DNA from: Steroidobacteraceae bacterium
GTDB lineage: Bacteria > Pseudomonadota > Gammaproteobacteria > Steroidobacterales > Steroidobacteraceae
Length of the DNA stretch: 64,000 nucleotides
Reading direction: 5' to 3'
Assembly (NCBI GenBank): GCA_019634895.1
Contig: JAHCAM010000007.1
Coordinates: 22,161-86,160 of the forward strand
The translations under genes and the position numbers were made by a program. The notes under the pieces are model-generated. The model was not told where the DNA came from. It made no database searches and was given only the letters and a program-made list of their open reading frames with translations. Below, in pieces: positions 18,447 through 26,415 of this stretch (its first letter is position 1; every line of letters starts with the position of its first letter).

Positions 18447-18894
18447 GACCGCGGGCTGCCGCGCCGGGGCGCTGGCGCTCATCGCCGCACTGCTGGCGGG
18501 CTGCGGTCCCTCGGGCACGCCGGAGGAGGAGATCCGAACGCTGGTGACGGAAGCCGCAGCGCTCGCGGAAGCGCGCGATGCGATGGCGCTGCGCGCCCTC
18601 ATCGCCGACGACTATGCCGACGCGCGCGGCCGCACCGCCGCGGACCTGCGCAACGCCCTGCACGGCTGGCTGATCTCGCACCAGTCGATCCGGCTGATCA
18701 CGCGCATCGATTCGATCGAGCCCGAGGGTACCGAACTCGCGCGCCTGCAGGTCACGGTCGGGATGCTGGGTCGCGACGCGCAGGCCGGGGCGGCCTGGGA
18801 CCTCGCCGCCGACGTGCAGCGCCTGGACCTGCAGCTCGCCAGGGACGGCGGCGAATGGCGCGTCGTCCGCGCCGACTGGGGCCGCGACCGCTGA
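18370..18894 (+). CDS. Putative lipoprotein with NTF2-like domain; start uncertain
   Basis: Up to 174 residues if started at the TTG at 18370. The true start may be CTG at 18433, which lies 6 bases after GGGAGGGA. It would give a classical lipoprotein leader ending LLAGC. The mature part has EEEIRTLVTEAAALAEARDAMALRALIADDY and LQLARDGGEWRVVRADWGRD, the layout of NTF2-like (SnoaL/DUF4440-like) domains. It overlaps the GFA gene by up to 77 bp. I cannot name a substrate. Confidence is lower for the start than for the gene. Confidence 0.65.
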   Translation: MRPARPGGSRSPTACRSGRDTLPAPETAGCRAGALALIAALLAGCGPSGTPEEEIRTLVTEAAALAEARDAMALRALIADDYADARGRTAADLRNALHGWLISHQSIRLITRIDSIEPEGTELARLQVTVGMLGRDAQAGAAWDLAADVQRLDLQLARDGGEWRVVRADWGRDR

Positions 18895-18906
18895 GGTTCC
18901 CCGCCC

Positions 18907-20444
<1,538 letters not shown>

Positions 20445-20448
<4 letters not shown>

Positions 20449-20666
20449 GGCGCCGGGGCTTCCGGATCGCCCGCGATGCTCCAGCGCTCGTAGAATGCGC
20501 GCACTGCCTCATCGCGGATCGCGGCGTGGCGCCGCGACAGCAGCAGGGATCCCGGAGGGCAGACGCGCGCGCGGATCACGCCGAGGTCCGCCGCGGCGTC
20601 GAACAGGCTGGGATACCAGCGATCCCATTCGGGCAGGATCGCCTCCACCGCGTCACGCAGGCTCAT
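20445..20666 (-). CDS. Small conserved-looking protein, function unknown
   Basis: 73 residues: MSLRDAVEAILPEWDRW with VIRARVCPPGSLLLSRRH and a short acidic/proline tail. No signal peptide or membrane helix is seen. I do not recognise a family. Its start lies inside the end of the upstream lipoprotein gene (14-bp overlap) and its stop overlaps the AbgT start, so it is translated as part of that operon. An arginine- and proline-bearing middle segment suggests nothing specific. Confidence 0.6.
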
Positions 20667-21111
20667 CGTCGCCGCTGCCGGGCGCCGGCGCGTTCGCGCT
20701 CCAGATCTCGCGATGGATGCGCCACTTGCCGTCCGACTTCTTCCACAATTCGATGAACTTGCCGCCGCTGACGGCGCCGCCCGGCCCTTTCAGCCGGAAG
20801 CTGCCCTGACGGTACGCGTAGTCGCCGAATACGAGGGTTTCGACCGTGGCGATCTCGATCCCGGCGCTGCCCGGCGGGTTGGTCCGCGCGTGGAACTCCT
20901 GTATCGCGGCGCGGCCGCTCACGATCTCGGCATCCGGCGGCAGGACCTGGGCGTCCTCGGTATACAGCGCGGCAAGGCCCGCGGCGTCGTGCAGTTCGTA
21001 GCGTTCGACCCAGGCATCGGCAACGTCCTGCGGGAAAGCCTCCGGCACGGGCGCCGGCAGGCAGGCCGTCAATGTCAGCGCGCTCGCCGGCAGGATCATC
21101 CGCATGCGCAT
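20653..21111 (-). CDS. NTF2-like lipoprotein (SnoaL/DUF4440 type), copy A
   Basis: 152 residues. A leader MRMRMILPASALTLTAC has the lipobox LTAC. The mature domain has VADAWVERYELHDAAGLAALYTEDAQVLPPDAEIVSGRAAIQEF, VETLVFGDYAYRQGSFRL and GGKFIELWKKSDGKWRIHREIWSANAP. This is the layout of DUF4440/SnoaL domains: a polar cavity inside a cone-shaped barrel, often a small ligand-binding or isomerase-like fold. It is clearly a paralogue of the next gene (21125-21595), which shares the EAFPQ, D..VLPPD..IVSG and KFIELW segments. Confidence 0.85.
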   Translation of the reverse strand: MRMRMILPASALTLTACLPAPVPEAFPQDVADAWVERYELHDAAGLAALYTEDAQVLPPDAEIVSGRAAIQEFHARTNPPGSAGIEIATVETLVFGDYAYRQGSFRLKGPGGAVSGGKFIELWKKSDGKWRIHREIWSANAPAPGSGDDEPA

Positions 21112-21124
21112 CGATGTCGGTCCT

Positions 21125-21595
21125 TCAGCCCGGTGCGGACGCCGGCAGTTCCGCCGGCGGTGGCGCATTCGGGCTCCACATGTGCCGGTAGAGCAGCCAG
21201 GCGCCCCCGGACTTCACCCACAGCTCGATGAACTTGCCGATGCGCGGCTCGCCCTCCTCCGGAATGATCGCGCTGTAGGTCCCTTCCCGGAACCAGTAGT
21301 CGCCGAGCCTGCGGGTCTCCACCTCCGAGACTGCGATGCGAACCTGGCCCGGGTCATAGGATTTCCAGAACTCCTCGATCGCCGCGTGGCCACTGACGAT
21401 CGGCTCGTCGGGCGGCAGAACCTCGGCGTCGTCGCTGTACATCAACGCCAGTCCGGTGGTGTCGCCGCTGTTGAAAGCGGCCAGCCAGCCATCGGCGGCG
21501 GCCTGTGGAAACGCCTCCGGCGTCCCGGCGCGCTCGCAGCCGGCGGCCGCAAGCGCCACCAGAATGGCCCATGAGGCGAGATGAGTGCGGTTCAT
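21125..21595 (-). CDS. NTF2-like lipoprotein (SnoaL/DUF4440 type), copy B
   Basis: 156 residues. The leader MNRTHLASWAILVALAAAGC ends in the lipobox AAGC. The mature domain matches copy A in order: EAFPQAAADGWLAAFNSGDTT, DDAEVLPPDEPIVSGHAAIEEF, RLGDYWFREGTYS and GKFIELWVKSGGAWLLYRHMWS. The two genes lie 13 bp apart on the same strand and are likely a tandem duplication. Function is unknown; the shared core implies a shared ligand type or protein partner in the periplasm. Confidence 0.85.
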   Translation of the reverse strand: MNRTHLASWAILVALAAAGCERAGTPEAFPQAAADGWLAAFNSGDTTGLALMYSDDAEVLPPDEPIVSGHAAIEEFWKSYDPGQVRIAVSEVETRRLGDYWFREGTYSAIIPEEGEPRIGKFIELWVKSGGAWLLYRHMWSPNAPPPAELPASAPG

Positions 21596-21674
21596 GTCGC
21601 GTCCTCCTCTCCGGTCGGCCTGCCCAGATCATACTCGCGTGCGGCCGCGCGGGATCGGTTTCAGCCGGTCCGCG

Positions 21675-22799
21675 TCAGTAGCCGCGCTGTACGTCCACCT
21701 CGGACAGCAGCTTCCCGCCCGCCGCGTAGCGCCGCAGGTTCTCGCGCGCCAGGATCCAGCGCGGCCCGGCGCCGGTGTCGATCCGGGCCGACACGTGCGG
21801 CGTGATCAGCACGTTCGGCGCGCGCCAGAGCGGATGGTCCGCCGGCAGCGGCTCCGGGTCCGTCACGTCCAGGCCCGCGCCGCCGATGCGCCCGTCCTCG
21901 AGCGCCGCGACCAGGTCCATGGTGACGACGCTGGCGCCGCGGCCGACGTTGATGAACAGCGCGCCGTGCCTCGCGGCGTCGAAGAAACCGCGGTCGAAGA
22001 GGCCGCGCGTGTCCGCCGTCAGCGGCAGCGTATTGACGATGACGTCGGCGCGGGCGGCGAACGCGTGCAGTTCCGGCGTGAGGCCGACCTCGGCGACGAA
22101 TGGCGGGCCGTGGCGCCCGGAATTGCGGATCGCGATGACCTTCATGCCGAGCGCGTGCGCGCGCCGCGCGACTTCGGTGCCGATCCCGCCGAGGCCGACG
22201 ACCAGCAGGGTACGGTCCTCGACCGACCACATGCGCGAGGACGGCACGGCGTCTTCCCGCCATTCGCCCCCCGCCTGCAGCGGCACGTAGGACGCGAAGC
22301 CGCGCGTGAGCCCGAGCATGAAGGCGATCACGTGCTCGGCCATCACCGGCCCGGCGACCTTCTGCATGTTCGTCAGCGCGATGCCGCGCTCCGCGAAGCC
22401 CGGAATGCCGACGCAGCGCTCGACGCCCGCGGACAGCACCTGGATCCAGCGGATGCGGCTGCCCGCGGCCAGCACCGCCGGCGTGCAGAAACCGATGACC
22501 GCGTCCGCATCCGCCGCCAGCGCCGCCGCCTCCGCGGCATCCGCCGCCGGCAGCAGCGTCACCCCGGGCACGGCTTCCTGCATCCAGGCGAGACGGGCGG
22601 GGTCGGCCGCGGGTATCACGACCCGGCGTGGCGCGGCCCAGCCCGGGCGCTCCGAGACGGCGGTCGCGGATTCCGTCAGTTCCAGTTCCGCGATCAGCCG
22701 CGACAGCTCGGCCCGATCGTCGGCGGCAGCCGTCCGGAACGCTGCCGTCACGACAAGGAGCACGAGGATTGCGGGCATGCGCCAGGTTTCAGGGTTCAT
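21675..22799 (-). CDS. Exported D-2-hydroxyacid dehydrogenase
   Basis: 374 residues. The NAD-binding domain has VVGLGGIGTEVARRAHALGM, and the catalytic parts are DVIVNTLPLTADTRGLFD, NVGRGASVVTMDLVAALEDG (Arg), DPEPLPADHPLWRAPNVLITPHVSA (Glu, His). This is the D-isomer specific 2-hydroxyacid dehydrogenase family, which reduces 2-keto acids with NADH. The N-terminus MNPETWRMPAILVLLVVTAAFRTA looks like a signal peptide, which is odd for an NAD enzyme. The start at 22799 was chosen from the family boundary; one at 22778 (MPAIL) also works and keeps the leader. It is divergent from the CopL-like gene at 22938. Confidence 0.88.
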   Translation of the reverse strand: MNPETWRMPAILVLLVVTAAFRTAAADDRAELSRLIAELELTESATAVSERPGWAAPRRVVIPAADPARLAWMQEAVPGVTLLPAADAAEAAALAADADAVIGFCTPAVLAAGSRIRWIQVLSAGVERCVGIPGFAERGIALTNMQKVAGPVMAEHVIAFMLGLTRGFASYVPLQAGGEWREDAVPSSRMWSVEDRTLLVVGLGGIGTEVARRAHALGMKVIAIRNSGRHGPPFVAEVGLTPELHAFAARADVIVNTLPLTADTRGLFDRGFFDAARHGALFINVGRGASVVTMDLVAALEDGRIGGAGLDVTDPEPLPADHPLWRAPNVLITPHVSARIDTGAGPRWILARENLRRYAAGGKLLSEVDVQRGY

Positions 22800-22937
22800 G
22801 TACGAACGATACCGCAGTCCTGCGGCCGCGTGGCCCCCGGGGACCGATGAGTGGGAATGCCGCCTTGCCGCAGTCGTAGGTACATTCCCGGATTGCCGGC
22901 TGCGCCCGGACTGATTCAATGCCTCTCAGGTGCCGGA

Positions 22938-23252
22938 ATGACGGTGTTCACTTCATTGACGACGGCTTCGCGCGTGCTGACGACGGTGGTCGTCACGGCA
23001 GTCTTCATGCTGGGCGCGGCATCCGTAGCGACGCACCCCGGCGACGATTGCAGCGACGAGTTCTGCACCACGCTCCAGTGCGATATGGCAACCGGCAGCG
23101 GCTGCGCGAGCTTGTGCGCGCAGGCGGCGGCGACGCTTGCCGTCGCCAATCCGGTGCCGTCATCGGGAGCGATTCTCGCGATTGCCGGCCCCGATTCCGG
23201 TCCGGGGCTGCGGGTGCCCGACAGGCCATTCCGACCTCCTGCCCTCTCCTGA
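22938..23252 (+). CDS. Small secreted Cys-rich protein, CopL-like
   Basis: 104 residues with a leader (RVLTTVVVTAVFMLGAASVA). The mature part has Cys in HPGDDCSDEFCTTLQCDMATGSGCASLC and ends PDRPFRPPALS. The ending PFRPP is also found in the proteins at 29290-29664 and 35163-35507, which fit the CopL family of copper-responsive leader proteins in Xanthomonads. It lies next to the copper P-type ATPase gene and a small secreted protein at 23324. I call it CopL-like on the shared tail, Cys content and location; this is inference. Confidence 0.6.
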   Translation: MTVFTSLTTASRVLTTVVVTAVFMLGAASVATHPGDDCSDEFCTTLQCDMATGSGCASLCAQAAATLAVANPVPSSGAILAIAGPDSGPGLRVPDRPFRPPALS

Positions 23253-23267
23253 TTGCAGCATGCATCC

Positions 23268-23293
23268 GGGCTGCCGGCGGTCGCCGGCAGCCC
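23268..23293. other. Strong hairpin between CopL-like gene and next gene
   Basis: GGGCTGCCGGCG (23268-23279) is an exact inverted copy of 23282-23293, a 12-bp stem with a very short loop. It follows the CopL-like stop by 16 bp and precedes the next gene's AGGAGAGA by about 18 bp. There is no T-run, so a processing site or attenuator is as likely as a terminator. A weaker hairpin occupies the same position after the CopL protein gene at 35119-35138. Confidence 0.55.
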
Positions 23294-23323
23294 GCGCAAC
23301 TCAGGCTATGACAGGAGAGAATC

Positions 23324-23674
23324 ATGAACACACTCAGTCGCATGCTGGCCGGTGGAATCGCCGCGCTGGCGATGATCGGCGCGGCATCCGCCACGCCGTC
23401 TGATCCCGTCACCCAGGCGCAGATCGAAGCGGCCAGGACGCCGGAGCAGCACGAGGCGATCGCCCGCGCTTACGACGAGGAGGCCGCAGCCATGGAGAAG
23501 CGCGCGGAAACCCACGCGAAAATGGCGCAGACCTACCGCTACGCCTATGGCAAGGGCGGGCGCGCATCCATGGCGAGCCATTGCGGGCGTCTCGAGAAGG
23601 ACTTCCGCAATGCGGCGGCCGCATACCGCGAGCTGGCGAAGGAGCATCGCCAGATGGCGGCACAGGCGAAGTGA
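23324..23674 (+). CDS. Small secreted helical protein, copper island, function unknown
   Basis: 116 residues with a signal peptide ending near AASATP. The mature part is almost all charged helix (AIARAYDEEAAAMEKRAETHAKMAQTYR and HCGRLEKDFRNAAAAYRELAKEHRQMAAQAK) and contains several His, Met and one Cys. This is compatible with a coiled-coil metal-binding protein. It follows the CopL-like gene after 71 bp and has AGGAGAGA 6 bases before the ATG. I do not recognise a family. A perfect 30-base palindrome follows its stop. Confidence 0.75.
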   Translation: MNTLSRMLAGGIAALAMIGAASATPSDPVTQAQIEAARTPEQHEAIARAYDEEAAAMEKRAETHAKMAQTYRYAYGKGGRASMASHCGRLEKDFRNAAAAYRELAKEHRQMAAQAK

Positions 23675-23680
23675 CGGCCT

Positions 23681-23716
23681 GCGGGCCGCCGGCGATCGCC
23701 GGCGGCCCGCCTTTTC
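23681..23716. terminator. Bidirectional terminator, 30-base perfect palindrome
   Basis: Bases 23681-23710 are a perfect 30-base palindrome (15-bp arms) and are followed on the plus strand by CTTTT. It lies between the convergent stops of the 116-residue gene and the copper ATPase gene, so it can end transcription from the left and may also slow it from the right. Confidence 0.75.
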
Positions 23717-23719
23717 CGT

Positions 23720-25903
23720 TCAGCTGCGCCGCAGCCTGAGTGCGTTGCCGACCACCGACACCGACGACAGGCTCATCGCGAGCGCCGCAATCATCGGCGA
23801 CAGCAGCAGCCCCGTGAACGGCCACAGCAGGCCGGCCGCGATCGGCACGCCGAGCGCGTTGTAGACCAGCGCAAAGCCCAGGTTCTCGCGCATGTTGCGC
23901 ACGGTGACCGTTGACAGCTCGCGCGCACGCGCGATGCCGCGCAGGTCGCCCTTGACGAGCGTCACCTTGGCGCTCGAGATCGCGACATCGGTGCCCGTCC
24001 CCATGGCGATGCCGACGTCGGCGGCGGCCAGGGCCGGCGCGTCGTTGATGCCGTCGCCGGCCATCGCGACGCTGCGTCCCTCCGCCTGCAGGCGCGCGAT
24101 CAGCGCTGCCTTGTCCGCCGGCCGTGCTTCTCCATGCACCTCATCGATCCCGGTTGCCTTGGCGACCGTCCGCGCGGTCGCGGCCGCGTCGCCGCTCATC
24201 ATGATGATGCGAAGACCTGAACCGCGCAGGATCGAGAGCGCCTCCGGCGTCGTGGCCTTGACCGGGTCGGCGACTGCAACCAGTCCCGCCAGCGCGCCGT
24301 CGGCCGCGAGGAACATGACGCTCGCGCCTTCGCCGCGCAGCCGCTCCGCTGCGTCGCCTGCGGCGTCGATGCCGATGCCCAGATCGCGCATCAGCGCCGC
24401 GCTGCCGAGCGCGAGGGCCTTCCCGTCCACGCGGCCGCGCACACCGAGACCAGTCCCGGATTCAAAGGATTCCGCCTTCGAGAGCGCGAGCCCGCGCTTT
24501 CGCGCTTCGGCGACGATCGCCTGCGCCAGCGGATGCTCGCTGCCGGCATCGAGGCTCGCCGCCAGGCGCAGCAGCTCCGATTCGGTGACGCCGGCCACCG
24601 GCAGCGCCGCGCGGAATGCGGGCCTGCCCTCGGTCAGTGTCCCCGTCTTGTCCACGATCAGGGTATCCACCGCGCGCAGCTTCTCGATCGCTTCGGCGTC
24701 CCGGAACAGGATGCCGGAGAGCGCCGCCCGCCCGGTTGCGACCATCACCGACATCGGGGTGGCGAGGCCCAGCGCACAGGGACAGGCGATGATGAGCACC
24801 GAGACGGAGTTCAGCACGGCATAGGTCCAGGACGGGTCCGGCCCGAGCAGCCCCCACACCAGGAACGTCGCGACCGCGATCGCGAGCACCGCCAGCACGA
24901 ACCAGTACGACACGCGGTCCGCGAGCCGCTGCATCGGCGCGCGCGAGCGCTGCGCCTGGGCCACGAGCTGCACGATCTGCGCCAGCATGGTCTCGCTGCC
25001 GACGCGTTCCGCGCGAATGACCAGGCTGCCGTTCGCATTCTGCGTGCCGCCGATGACGCGGTCGCCCGCCTTCTTGTCGACCGGCAGCGATTCGCCGGTC
25101 AGCAGCGATTCATCCAGGCTCGACTGTCCTTCGAGCACGGCGCCGTCGACCGGCACCTTGTCGCCGGGGCGCACGCGCAGGCGGTCGCCGACGTGCACAT
25201 GATCGAGCGGGATCTCCTCGTCGCTGCCGTCCTCCCGCAGCCGGCGCGCGGTCGGCGGCGCGAGGCGCAGCAGCGCCTTGATGGCGTCGGAGGTCGAGGA
25301 GCGCGCCTTCAGTTCCAGGATCTGGCCGAGCAGCGTCAACGAGACGATCACGGCGCCGGCCTCGAAGTAGACGCCGACACGGCCGTGCTCGCGGAACGAC
25401 TCCGGGAACCAGCCGGGCGCGACGGTCGCCGCGACGCTGTAGAGGAAAGCGGCGCCGACGCCGGTGCCGATCAATGTCCACATGTTCGGGTTGCGCGTGG
25501 CGATGGACTGCGCCCAGCGGAGGTAGAACGGCCAGGCGGCCCAGGTCAGCACCGGAACGGACAGCATGAGCTCGAGCCAGCTGCGCTGATCCGCGGCGAG
25601 GAAGCCCAGGCGATGGCCGATGGTTGCCAGCGCCAGAACCGCGACCGTCAGCGGCAGGGTCCACCAGAAGCGGCGGGAAAAATCTCGCAACTCCGGGAAT
25701 TCGTCGTCATCCAGCGTCGGCATGAGCGGTTCGAGCGCCATGCCGCAGATCGGGCAGTGTCCGGGAGCGTCGCGCACGATCTCCGGGTGCATGGGGCAGG
25801 TGTAGCGCGTGCCCGGGACAGCGGCAGCCGCCGCAGGCTTCTGCGCCGCAGGCTGCGCGTGATGGTGATGGTGGTGGTGGTGATGCGCGTGCGGATCGTT
25901 CAT
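23720..25903 (-). CDS. Copper-translocating P-type ATPase
   Basis: 727 residues. Residues 7-15 are nine His in a row. A heavy-metal-binding domain follows ([15 protein letters not shown], about residues 34-55) in place of the usual HMA domain. Other motifs are TGES (269-272), the metal-site CPC (374-376), DKTGT with phosphorylated Asp418, SEHP (455-458) and GDGIND (616-621). Eight membrane helices are expected. This is the PIB-1 type that exports Cu(I) (or Ag) across the inner membrane. Its start overlaps the MerR gene stop by 4 bp, so the two are cotranscribed from the MerR-type promoter at 26327-26358. Confidence 0.95.
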   Translation of the reverse strand: MNDPHAHHHHHHHHHAQPAAQKPAAAAAVPGTRYTCPMHPEIVRDAPGHCPICGMALEPLMPTLDDDEFPELRDFSRRFWWTLPLTVAVLALATIGHRLGFLAADQRSWLELMLSVPVLTWAAWPFYLRWAQSIATRNPNMWTLIGTGVGAAFLYSVAATVAPGWFPESFREHGRVGVYFEAGAVIVSLTLLGQILELKARSSTSDAIKALLRLAPPTARRLREDGSDEEIPLDHVHVGDRLRVRPGDKVPVDGAVLEGQSSLDESLLTGESLPVDKKAGDRVIGGTQNANGSLVIRAERVGSETMLAQIVQLVAQAQRSRAPMQRLADRVSYWFVLAVLAIAVATFLVWGLLGPDPSWTYAVLNSVSVLIIACPCALGLATPMSVMVATGRAALSGILFRDAEAIEKLRAVDTLIVDKTGTLTEGRPAFRAALPVAGVTESELLRLAASLDAGSEHPLAQAIVAEARKRGLALSKAESFESGTGLGVRGRVDGKALALGSAALMRDLGIGIDAAGDAAERLRGEGASVMFLAADGALAGLVAVADPVKATTPEALSILRGSGLRIIMMSGDAAATARTVAKATGIDEVHGEARPADKAALIARLQAEGRSVAMAGDGINDAPALAAADVGIAMGTGTDVAISSAKVTLVKGDLRGIARARELSTVTVRNMRENLGFALVYNALGVPIAAGLLWPFTGLLLSPMIAALAMSLSSVSVVGNALRLRRS

Positions 25904-26304
25904 GGTTTCGCGTCCTCGCTGAGCGCGTTCAGGATGGGGCAGGCCTCGGCGCGGCCGTGGCCGGGGCAGGCGGCGATGAGCTGGCGCAGGCTGTCGCGTA
26001 CGCGGTTCAGCTCCTCGATGCGACGCTCGATGTCGGTCAGGCGCGCACTGGCCGACTTGCGGATACTCTGGACGTTGCGCCCGGCGCTCAGGGCCAGCAG
26101 TTCGTCGATTTCGTCGAGCGTGAAACCGAGCGCCTTGCCGCGCCGGATGAAGCGCAGTCGCTTCTGTTCGGCCTCACCGTAGCGCCGGTAACCGGAAGCG
26201 AGCCGCGTCGCCGGCTGCAGCAGCCCGATACGCTCATAGTGGCGGACCGTATCGATCGGTACGCCCACTTCCTTCGCAAGTTGTCCGATGCCGATGGTCT
26301 TCAT
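25900..26304 (-). CDS. MerR-family metal-responsive regulator (CueR-like)
   Basis: 134 residues. An N-terminal winged helix is seen ([53 protein letters not shown]). A dimer coiled coil follows, then a metal loop [13 protein letters not shown] with Cys113 and Cys122. CueR has seven residues between these cysteines; here there are eight. The position that is Cys in Hg/Zn sensors is Ser-rich here (QSIRKSAS), as in the monovalent-metal sensors. I therefore expect Cu(I)/Ag(I) sensing. The ATG at 26304 has GGAGGGGG ahead. It heads an operon with the copper ATPase. Confidence 0.9.
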   Translation of the reverse strand: MKTIGIGQLAKEVGVPIDTVRHYERIGLLQPATRLASGYRRYGEAEQKRLRFIRRGKALGFTLDEIDELLALSAGRNVQSIRKSASARLTDIERRIEELNRVRDSLRQLIAACPGHGRAEACPILNALSEDAKP

Positions 26305-26326
26305 GCCCCCTCCGGTACGAGGGCAC

Positions 26327-26358
26327 AGTCTAAACTCTGGACCATAGTCCAGAGTCAA
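26327..26358 (-). promoter_or_regulatory. MerR-type promoter with 20-bp spacer and dyad operator
   Basis: On the minus strand a TTGACT (26353-26358) and a TAGACT (26327-26332) are separated by 20 bases, instead of the usual 17. The spacer covers most of a perfect dyad ACTCTGGAC-N4-GTCCAGAGT (26334-26355). This long-spacer promoter with an operator inside is the hallmark of MerR-controlled genes, in which the activator twists the DNA to bring the boxes into register. It lies 22 bases before the MerR ATG, so the regulator controls itself and the ATPase. Confidence 0.9.
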
Positions 26359-26415
26359 TCCGGCCGGAACCGCGGGCCGCGACCCACTCGCGGCTCGCGG
26401 GACCGGTGAAATCCC

